Assembly (NCBI GenBank): GCA_003445855.1
Contig: DMCG01000229.1
Location: 1 to 15,530, forward strand
Length of the DNA stretch: 15,530 nucleotides
Direction of reading: 5' to 3'
DNA from: Spartobacteria bacterium
GTDB taxonomy: Bacteria; Verrucomicrobiota; Verrucomicrobiia; Chthoniobacterales; UBA10450
Numbering within the stretch: the stretch's first letter is position 1; each line of letters opens with the position of its first letter. A program made the position numbers and the translations under genes. Below, in pieces: positions 1-5,600 of this stretch. Below the pieces are notes generated by a model. It was not told the origin of the DNA and did not search any database. It saw nothing but the letters and a program-made list of their open reading frames with translations.

Positions 1-100
1 ATCGATAGTTTTTCACACGAGCAACTTCGACCAAGCCATCGCCCAGCGCAAGAACGCGAAGACGCGCAATCCTCGCGGGGACGGGCCCCGCGGCGCGCAT
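1..100. other. Unresolved left edge, possible partial gene
   Basis: Two frames are open here and I cannot choose between them. On the plus strand, a frame entering from the left edge runs to TGA at 119-121 and would be the last 39 residues of a protein. On the minus strand, an ATG at 98-100 opens a frame of 33 codons that leaves the window and lies 45 bases downstream of the SWIB gene stop. Neither carries a motif I recognise. The plus-strand frame runs through two GC hairpins, which makes its tail less convincing. Sequence to the left would settle it. Confidence 0.2.
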
Positions 101-131
101 ACAATAGTCGCCCGGCGCTGAAACGCCGGGC
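74..131. repeat. Two adjacent GC-rich hairpins 3' of the SWIB gene
   Basis: The first hairpin is CGCGGGG (74-80) pairing with CCCCGCG (86-92) across a 5-nt loop. The second is GCCCGGCG (110-117) pairing with CGCCGGGC (124-131) across a 6-nt loop. The second lies just past the stop of the minus-strand SWIB gene and could end its transcript, but no clear U-run follows on that strand. A dispersed palindromic repeat unit is equally possible. Confidence 0.5.
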
Positions 132-145
132 TCAAAGCGGTTCGG

Positions 146-427
146 CTATTTGCGAATATGTCCGGAGACGAGTTTCGTCATCTCGAACATGGTTACCTGG
201 CTCTTGCCGTTGAATACCGGCCTGAGGGATTCGTCCGCGTTGATCATGGTTCTCTTTTTCTTATCCTGACAACCATTCTTCTTGATGTAGTCCCAAAGCT
301 TCTTGGTGAGCTCGGAACGTGGCAGTGGTTTCGAACCAACAATGGCGGAGAGTTTGTCGTCAGGTTGCACCGGCCTCATGAAGGCGGGATTCGGCTTGCG
401 TTTGGAAGTCTTTTTGGTTTTCGGCAT
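146..427 (-). CDS. SWIB/MDM2 domain protein
   Basis: A 93-aa basic protein that is almost entirely one SWIB/MDM2 domain. A Lys/Arg-rich leader (residues 1-15, MPKTKKTSKRKPNPAF) precedes the core from about 22 to 90. Recognisable family signatures are 'LSAIVGSKPLPRSELTKKLWDYIKKNGCQD' (about 26-55), 'MINADESLRPVFNGK' and the closing 'MFEMTKLVSGHI'. In eukaryotes the fold is a protein-interaction module of chromatin remodelling complexes. In bacteria it occurs as short stand-alone proteins and as fusions to topoisomerase I in Chlamydiae. A nucleoid or DNA-associated role fits the basic leader, but that is inference. The ATG start is preceded by an AT-rich stretch. The upstream phosphatase gene on the same strand ends 65 bp away. 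A GC hairpin follows the stop. Confidence 0.88.
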   Translation of the reverse strand: MPKTKKTSKRKPNPAFMRPVQPDDKLSAIVGSKPLPRSELTKKLWDYIKKNGCQDKKKRTMINADESLRPVFNGKSQVTMFEMTKLVSGHIRK

Positions 428-476
428 ACAGGCTGATTAATGCTTCGCTCGTTACAGGGCAATATTAATTTTGATG

Positions 477-494
477 AAAAAAAATATTTTTTTT
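477..494. promoter_or_regulatory. Perfect AT palindrome A8-TA-T8
   Basis: Eight A, then TA, then eight T form an 18-bp self-complementary block. It overlaps the TAA stop of the phosphatase gene and lies about 50 bp upstream of the SWIB start on the minus strand. It could act as an UP-element-like or bent region for SWIB transcription, or give a weak U-rich 3' end for the phosphatase message. There is no GC stem, so it is not a classical terminator. Confidence 0.35.
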
Positions 495-1659
495 AGAGTG
501 TCCGCCGCACCGCTACCGCTGTCACGTCATCCGGCAGGGCCCGATTGTCCTCAACCGGCGCTGCTCGTTCCAAAAGGCGCGCCAGGAGCGCTTCGGCACT
601 GGGCGCAGCGGCATCGAGCATTTCGGCCAGGCGCTGCGGCGTAAGCCGCCCTCGTTCGCCGCCGGGAAGGCCAAATAAACCGTCGGTGTAAAGAACGAAA
701 GCATCGCCGCGCTGAAGATCGACAATCGTCTCACTGAATTGCGCGTGTTCCACCAACCCCAAAGGCGGTGCCACAGAAGGAATGGATTCACTGGTGCCGT
801 CATGACGCGAAATCAGGAGCGGTGGGTGTCCCGCGCCGACCACACTCGCGCGTCCGGTTGCCGGATCGAGCGCCACGCACATTGCCGTCATGAAGGAGCG
901 CGCCCCAAAGATACTGCGGAAATCGTCATTCACCGCTTTCATAAGCGCGGCCGGCGCATTGTGTTCGGCGCTGCCGTGATGAAAGAGAAGTTTTGCCAGG
1001 GTTGTGAGAAGCGCGGCGGACGCCCCGTGGCCGGTCGCATCAGCAATCCAGAATAAAATCCGGCCATCTCGCACCCGTAGCCAGCCGTAAATGTCACCGC
1101 CCACCTGGATGACAGGCCGATAACAGTCGGCAACCTCCCATCCCGCCAGCTCGGGCGGCTTTTGTGGGATGAGTGATTGTTGGGTCAGGCGGGCGGCGGC
1201 CAGGTCGCGTTCCAGGTTGCGTCGCCACTCTTCAAGCTCATCGTTTTGCTGCTGCAATTGGCGGCGCATGGAGCGCAGCCGGAGTTGAGTCTCAATGCGC
1301 GCGCGCAAGACCGCGGCATTGATCGGTTTGGTTACGAAGTCGTCCGCGCCGGCTTCGAGGCAGAGCACCTCGCTTTCTTCGCCGCCGTGGCCGGTCAACA
1401 TAATCGCGGGAATTTGGGCAACGGTTGGATCGGGGTCCGACCGCAGTCGTTTGAGCACCTCGGCCCCATTGAGCGCCGGCATATCGAAATCGAGAAGGAG
1501 AAGCGAGGGCTGCTCGCCATGAACCAGTTTCAACGCTTCAATCCCGCTGTCTGATTCGCGACAGTCGTAACCGGCGGACGAAAGTGTTCGTACAAGAATC
1601 CTGCGACTCGTCGCATCATCATCGACAACTAAAATCTGGCCATTCGATTTCTTTTGCAT
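493..1659 (-). CDS. Response regulator receiver / PP2C (RsbU-type) phosphatase
   Basis: A 388-aa cytoplasmic signalling protein. An N-terminal CheY-like receiver (about 8-125) shows the acidic pocket 'ILVVDDD' (9-15), the phospho-acceptor D57 in 'LLLLDFDMP', and 'FVTKPI' with the conserved Lys. A coiled linker rich in Gln/Glu/Arg (about 127-160) leads into a SpoIIE-type PP2C domain with 'QVGGDIYGW', 'ADATGHGASAALL', 'GAGHPPLL', 'LYTDGL' and the terminal 'PDDVTAVAVR'. Such proteins dephosphorylate a STAS anti-sigma antagonist when the receiver is phosphorylated. Two motifs deviate from the family: GGDxYD is GGDIYG, and the DG(V/L)TEA segment is DGLFGL. The metal-binding Asp residues appear kept. 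The frame is open to 1791, but I chose ATG 1659 because the receiver starts there and AAAGAAGAG precedes it. The partner kinase and antagonist are not adjacent; a STAS gene lies 7.5 kb away. Confidence 0.9.
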   Translation of the reverse strand: MQKKSNGQILVVDDDATSRRILVRTLSSAGYDCRESDSGIEALKLVHGEQPSLLLLDFDMPALNGAEVLKRLRSDPDPTVAQIPAIMLTGHGGEESEVLCLEAGADDFVTKPINAAVLRARIETQLRLRSMRRQLQQQNDELEEWRRNLERDLAAARLTQQSLIPQKPPELAGWEVADCYRPVIQVGGDIYGWLRVRDGRILFWIADATGHGASAALLTTLAKLLFHHGSAEHNAPAALMKAVNDDFRSIFGARSFMTAMCVALDPATGRASVVGAGHPPLLISRHDGTSESIPSVAPPLGLVEHAQFSETIVDLQRGDAFVLYTDGLFGLPGGERGRLTPQRLAEMLDAAAPSAEALLARLLERAAPVEDNRALPDDVTAVAVRRTL

Positions 1660-1877
1660 CTCTTCTTTGGATTCGGAACAAGGGCGGCCCGCTATCGTAT
1701 CGATGTCGATCTTTGGGAAGAGTCTCCGCCTTTTCGTGCGGGATTTATAAGGATGTGAGTGGAGAGAAACCGAGGCCACCGACCAGCTCACTCTGCTTCA
1801 GGCAGGCGCTTCATTCAGGGAGCGATTTGTGATTGGCAATGAATTAGAATCGAGATACTTTCGTCGAACCGACTTCT

Positions 1878-2270
1878 ATGAAATTTTTGCTGTCGCTTGC
1901 GCTGCTAACTGCCTTGTTTGTCTCATCGTGTTCCGACGTTGACGAGCCGCCGTCGCGGGTCCGTCAACACGTTGCCAGGTATCCTGCGGCGGGACACGAG
2001 GAATATCCACCTCAACAGCAGCCTTTCAATCCGAATGCGCCTCCGCCGCCAGAGAACGTGGCACGGGAAGAAGCTTCCGCCGCCCCGGCGCCCACGGCTG
2101 TGCCCACCAAAACTGAGAAGGGAGACCATCCCTACGGAATTCCTGTCCCAGGCAAAGCGCACGTGGTCGAGAGTCCTTTTTCGCCTGGCAAGTATGTCGA
2201 TGTGGAGGGATTCCCGCCCGGTACGGAGGTGAAGGATCCGTATACGGGAAAAATTTTTCTCGTTCCATAG
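1878..2270 (+). CDS. Small proline-rich lipoprotein
   Basis: A 130-aa predicted lipoprotein. Residues 1-17 form a lipoprotein signal (Lys3, then LLSLALLTALF) ending in the lipobox V-S-S-C with Cys18. A disordered Pro/Gln/Ala linker (about 22-78) contains 'PPQQQPFNPNAPPPPEN'. A compact C-terminal block (about 84-130) reads 'HPYGIPVPGKAHVVESPF' and ends 'GFPPGTEVKDPYTGKIFLVP'. I recognise this tail as a recurring ending of small verrucomicrobial lipoproteins of unknown function, without a database check. The protein is probably anchored in an outer or inner membrane. The gene is divergent from the phosphatase, separated by 218 bp. A TAGAAT at 1845-1850 could be its -10 box, but I see no good -35. 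No function can be stated. Confidence 0.78.
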   Translation: MKFLLSLALLTALFVSSCSDVDEPPSRVRQHVARYPAAGHEEYPPQQQPFNPNAPPPPENVAREEASAAPAPTAVPTKTEKGDHPYGIPVPGKAHVVESPFSPGKYVDVEGFPPGTEVKDPYTGKIFLVP

Positions 2271-2439
2271 CTGGGCGAAAACGCACGGTCCGCTTACAGG
2301 CCGATTGCAGAAAAGTTCGTCAATTTCATTTTGCTCCAGCGGAGGAATAGTGGACAACGGCACCTAATCTCCGATGCTGATGTCGGTGGGCAGATGAACG
2401 CGGCTGCGCGCTTCTGCGGAATCTTTTTCAAATTGGTCT

Positions 2440-3789
2440 ATGGAATTGCGAGTTAAACGAGCGCCTCGAATTGACACTGAGATCACCGTCCCAGGCGACA
2501 AAAGCATTTCCCATCGCGCCGTTATTATTGCGGCCCTGTCCAATGGCCCGTGCACACTGCGCGGATTTCTTCCGAGCGAAGATTGCATGCGCACGGTGAA
2601 CGCCCTCCGCGCTTTGGGAATCAAGATCGAACAGCCGGACCCGAACATGCTCGTCGTCCACGGAAAAAAACGTGTGCTCACGCCGCCGAAAGAGGAAATC
2701 GATTGCGGAAATTCCGGTACAACAATGCGACTTCTCGCCGGTCTGCTCGCCGGGCAGACGTTTGAAAGTCGCCTCGTCGGCGATGCCGCGCTCTCTCGGC
2801 GCCCGATGGATCGTATAATTGCGCCACTCCGAAAGATGGGCGCCGACATCGTAGCAGAGGGACCCGAACAAACGCCCCCGATCCGTATTCATGGAGGTTC
2901 TTTGCGCGGTATTCGTTACAAATCGCCGATTGCGAGCGCGCAGGTGAAGAGCGCCGTGCTTCTTGCCGGTCTTTTCGCGAAAGGTAGAACCACCATTGAT
3001 GAGCCGTCGGCCAGCCGCAGCCATACCGAGTTGATGTTTAATTATTTTCTTGTGCGCACGGCGAAGGATGGTGATGGCAGCGTCAGTGTTTTCGGCGATC
3101 AAGTGCCCGAGTCACGCGATTTCACAATTCCGGGCGATATTTCCTCCGCGTCTTTTTGGTTGGTCGCAGCTGCGGCACAACCGGGGGGTCATCTGCTGGT
3201 ACGCCATATCGGCTTGAATGATACACGGACGGCGGTGCTCGGCGTGCTGGTGCGAATGGGCGCGCAAGTGCGCGAAGCCGTCGAAGATGTCGATCAACTC
3301 GAGCCGCGCGGGATCGTTGAAGTCACGGGTGCTCCGCTCAAAGGCACGGTCATTCAGGGAAAAGAAGTGCCGCAGCTCATCGACGAGTTGCCCGTGCTGG
3401 CGATCGCCGGTGCGCTAGCAAACGGCACAACGATCATTCGCCATGCGCAGGAGTTGCGTGTTAAGGAAACCGATCGCATAGCTGCCATCGCGCACAATCT
3501 GCGCACCATGGGCGCGCAGATTATCGAGATGAATGACGGGCTCGAAATTCATGGCCCCGCTCCACTGCGCGGCGCGCGCGTGGCCAGCTTCGGCGATCAT
3601 CGCATCGCCATGGCGTTTGCTGTGGCTGGTCTTTTCGCTGACGGCGAAACGATCGTTCAGGATGCCGATTGCGTCCGCGAGTCTTACCCGGGCTTCGAAA
3701 CCGCACTCGAAGAGTTCACCAATCCAAAACGAATGCGCACGAGCACGCCGGTTATCGGTTCTCTCTCCCCTGCGCGTCTCGAGGGCTGA
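2440..3789 (+). CDS. aroA: 3-phosphoshikimate 1-carboxyvinyltransferase (EPSP synthase)
   Basis: A 449-aa cytoplasmic enzyme joining shikimate-3-phosphate and phosphoenolpyruvate to form EPSP, the sixth step of the shikimate pathway. Visible signatures are 'VPGDKSISHR' with K21, S22 and R26, 'GNSGTTMRLLAGLLAG', 'SRRPMDR', 'SAQVKSAVLLAG', 'IDELPVLAIAGALA' with the catalytic-region Asp, 'ELRVKETDR' and 'FGDHRIAMAFAVAG'. Length is normal. The GNSGTT form of the PEP-site motif resembles class II EPSP synthases rather than the GNAGTA form of class I; this is inference from one motif. The ATG start gives a normal N-terminus but has no Shine-Dalgarno sequence. The gene is first in an aroA-cmk-plsC group, with cmk 85 bp downstream. 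The 169 bp upstream carry no feature I can name. Confidence 0.96.
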   Translation: MELRVKRAPRIDTEITVPGDKSISHRAVIIAALSNGPCTLRGFLPSEDCMRTVNALRALGIKIEQPDPNMLVVHGKKRVLTPPKEEIDCGNSGTTMRLLAGLLAGQTFESRLVGDAALSRRPMDRIIAPLRKMGADIVAEGPEQTPPIRIHGGSLRGIRYKSPIASAQVKSAVLLAGLFAKGRTTIDEPSASRSHTELMFNYFLVRTAKDGDGSVSVFGDQVPESRDFTIPGDISSASFWLVAAAAQPGGHLLVRHIGLNDTRTAVLGVLVRMGAQVREAVEDVDQLEPRGIVEVTGAPLKGTVIQGKEVPQLIDELPVLAIAGALANGTTIIRHAQELRVKETDRIAAIAHNLRTMGAQIIEMNDGLEIHGPAPLRGARVASFGDHRIAMAFAVAGLFADGETIVQDADCVRESYPGFETALEEFTNPKRMRTSTPVIGSLSPARLEG

Positions 3790-3874
3790 TTGAGGCGTAA
3801 TCATCCGGCTTGCGTTCCTCATCTGGAAGCTTGTCTGATATCGCGTACTCTTCGCGCAAGAGCACGTCTCAATC

Positions 3875-4525
3875 ATGCGAACAGCTTTTCATCGTGTCAT
3901 TGCCATCGATGGGCCGGCGGCCTCCGGAAAAAGCAGCGTTGCGCGCGAGCTTGCCCGGCGCCTCGGATTTATCTACGTAAACTCGGGCGCGATCTATCGC
4001 GCGATCACTAGGTACGTGCTCCAGCATGGGGTCGATCCAGATGATGGTGTGCGTGTCGCACAAACAGTCGAATCCGCCGATATCAGTTGCGGTCTCGAGA
4101 ACAATGAGTCGCGCATTTTAATCGATGATGTCGATCCAACAGATCACTTGCGCGAGGACCGTGTCAATGAAGCTGTATCGCGCGTAAGCAGTGTGCCGCA
4201 GGTTCGACAAATTCTCGTCGCCAAAATGCGCAGCTACGCCTGCAATCATGATTTGGTCATGGAAGGCCGCGATATCGGCTCGGTTGTTTTTCCACACACA
4301 CCTTACAAGTTTTACATCGACGCTTCCCCCGCAGTCCGTTTGCGCCGCCGTGCCGCCCAGGGGCAGCGCGACGAAATCGCCGCGCGCGATCGCGCCGATT
4401 CTTCACGTCGTGCTTCGCCCCTTATCATCGCCGAAGACGCGCATGTCATCGACAGTTCGAATCTTACGATTGAGGGCGTTGTCGCTGAGATCCTCAATCG
4501 ATTGAAGCTGAAGGGCTTGAAGTGA
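3875..4525 (+). CDS. cmk: Cytidylate kinase
   Basis: A 216-aa kinase phosphorylating CMP and dCMP with ATP, recycling the CMP released by lipid and RNA turnover. The Walker A loop is 'GPAASGKSS' at 13-21 with K19. The nucleotide-monophosphate site shows 'VNSGAIYRAITRY'. 'VMEGRDIGSVVFP' is the family signature, 'FYIDASPAVRLRRRAAQ' and 'IAARDRADSSRRASPL' form the lid region, and 'AHVIDSSNLTIEGVVAEI' is the usual C-terminal strand and helix. Length is typical. It starts at ATG with no clear ribosome binding site. It sits between aroA and plsC, a common arrangement, and probably shares their transcript. Confidence 0.96.
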   Translation: MRTAFHRVIAIDGPAASGKSSVARELARRLGFIYVNSGAIYRAITRYVLQHGVDPDDGVRVAQTVESADISCGLENNESRILIDDVDPTDHLREDRVNEAVSRVSSVPQVRQILVAKMRSYACNHDLVMEGRDIGSVVFPHTPYKFYIDASPAVRLRRRAAQGQRDEIAARDRADSSRRASPLIIAEDAHVIDSSNLTIEGVVAEILNRLKLKGLK

Positions 4526-4562
4526 TTGAGTGATTTAACCCTTTACGTTTTGCGATTTAACA

Positions 4563-5177
4563 GTGAATCCGTATTACTGGTTCGGTTATCATTTCAGCCG
4601 GCTGATCGGTCGCTTGTTCTTTGGCTTTCGCATCATTCATCGCGAGCGCATGATTCAAACTGGGCCGGTGATTCTCGCCATGAATCACCAGAGTTATTTC
4701 GATCCACCGCTTGCCGGAAATGCCTGCGATCGCGCCATCTATTTTCTCGCGAAAAAATCTTTGATGAAGGCGCCGGTCCTCGGCTGGCTTTTGCCGAAGC
4801 TTAACGTCATCCCAGTCGACATCGAAGGGAAAGATCGCAGCGCGCTCAAAGCGTTAATCCGAATTCTGCGGGCTGGCGATTGCGCGCTCGTTTTTCCGGA
4901 AGGTGCCCGCACAGCCGATGGAAATTTGCAGCCGGCCTTGCCCGGAGTCGGGCTCGTTATCGCGAAAACGCGCGCCCCGGTCGTGCCGATGCGAATTTTC
5001 GGGGCATTCGACGCGTGGCCCCTCGGCGGAAAAATCCATTTGTGGCGCAGAATCACCATCGTCGTCGGCGCGCCGATTTATTTTTCCGAGGCAGATTTTG
5101 AAAATGGCCGCAAAGATCTTTATGCGCGTTTAGGCCAGCGCGTCATGGACGCGATTGCAGCGCTGCGTCTGCCCTAG
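4563..5177 (+). CDS. plsC: 1-acyl-glycerol-3-phosphate acyltransferase
   Basis: A 204-aa membrane-associated acyltransferase that adds the second acyl chain to lysophosphatidic acid, giving phosphatidic acid. The H-X4-D motif is 'NHQSYFDP' (H42, D47). The lyso-substrate motif is 'FPEGART' at 111-117. A third block is 'RAPVVPMRIFGAFDAWP'. The N-terminus (about 1-40) is hydrophobic and aromatic, suggesting membrane attachment. The start is a GTG, chosen because it gives the usual short leader before the motif; no upstream ATG is in frame. It follows cmk by 37 bp, and that gap holds degenerate GTGATTGAGTGATTT sequence like the heptad repeats found elsewhere in the window. Confidence 0.92.
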   Translation: MNPYYWFGYHFSRLIGRLFFGFRIIHRERMIQTGPVILAMNHQSYFDPPLAGNACDRAIYFLAKKSLMKAPVLGWLLPKLNVIPVDIEGKDRSALKALIRILRAGDCALVFPEGARTADGNLQPALPGVGLVIAKTRAPVVPMRIFGAFDAWPLGGKIHLWRRITIVVGAPIYFSEADFENGRKDLYARLGQRVMDAIAALRLP

Positions 5178-5245
5178 CGAGCGTTTGTGCGCGCAAGATC
5201 GACAACGGCGTTTGCACGGCGAAGATCGACATCGATATTTCGGTC

Positions 5246-5434
5246 GTGAATTTGCCGCAGCCGCCTCCAGAAGAACCGCCATCGCCGCGAGTTCCCAGGA
5301 GCGCGCTCCTTGTTATGCTCGTAATCATTGTCGCCATGGCGCTGCTGGCGCTCTACGCGAACGTGCAACGATGGCGTCGGGACAAAATCGAAACCGTGAT
5401 AGTCATTCCGGCAGCCTCACCATCGCCGCAGTAG
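5246..5434 (+). CDS. Small single-pass membrane protein
   Basis: A 62-aa ORF that reads like a real small membrane protein. Residues 1-17 are Pro/Glu-rich (NLPQPPPEEPPSPRVP), 20-40 form one transmembrane helix (ALLVMLVIIVAMALLALYA), a basic patch follows (RWRRDK), and the end is 'VIVIPAASPSPQ'. The start is a GTG 69 bp after plsC. No Shine-Dalgarno sequence is seen. The frame is open upstream through two AAGATCGACA repeat copies, which argues that the upstream part is not protein. I do not recognise a family. It may be co-transcribed with plsC. Confidence 0.55.
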   Translation: MNLPQPPPEEPPSPRVPRSALLVMLVIIVAMALLALYANVQRWRRDKIETVIVIPAASPSPQ

Positions 5435-5440
5435 CTCAAA

Positions 5441-5592
5441 TGGTCATTCCGAGCGAAGCGAGAGCCTGCACTGAGCGAGCGCAGCGAGTCGAATGTGAAC
5501 CTCACAGCCACCCCAGGACATTTCGCTTAATCGCGCGCAAGATCGACATCATCGCTAGATTGGGAGATCCCTCGCTCCCGCCCGGGATGACA
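5441..5592. repeat. Dispersed repeat with GTCATTCC-type inverted ends
   Basis: The left part starts GTCATTCCGAGCGAAGCGAG (5443-5462). The right part (5571-5592) reads CTCGCTCCCGCCCGGGATGAC, which in reverse complement is a diverged copy of the left, so the two form an imperfect inverted repeat about 150 bp end to end. Between them lie GAGCGAGCGCAGCGAGTCGAATG and one AAGATCGACA word at 5539-5548. It occupies the gap between the converging small membrane protein and ligase genes, where it could fold in both transcripts. A degenerate relative is seen after dnaJ. Confidence 0.6.
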
Positions 5593-5600
5593 CGCGGTGC

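Noticed and set aside
1660..1791. N-terminal extension of the receiver-PP2C gene up to 1791
   Set aside because: The receiver begins at MQKK (ATG 1659) with a purine-rich leader. The extra 44 residues have no domain and include a repeat word.
1923..2363. Minus-strand ORF of 146 aa opposite the lipoprotein gene
   Set aside because: It mirrors the lipoprotein gene, is Arg-rich with no domain, and the plus strand has a clear lipobox and conserved tail.
2428..3102. Minus-strand ORF of 224 aa opposite aroA
   Set aside because: A shadow of the certain aroA gene, with no recognisable protein features.
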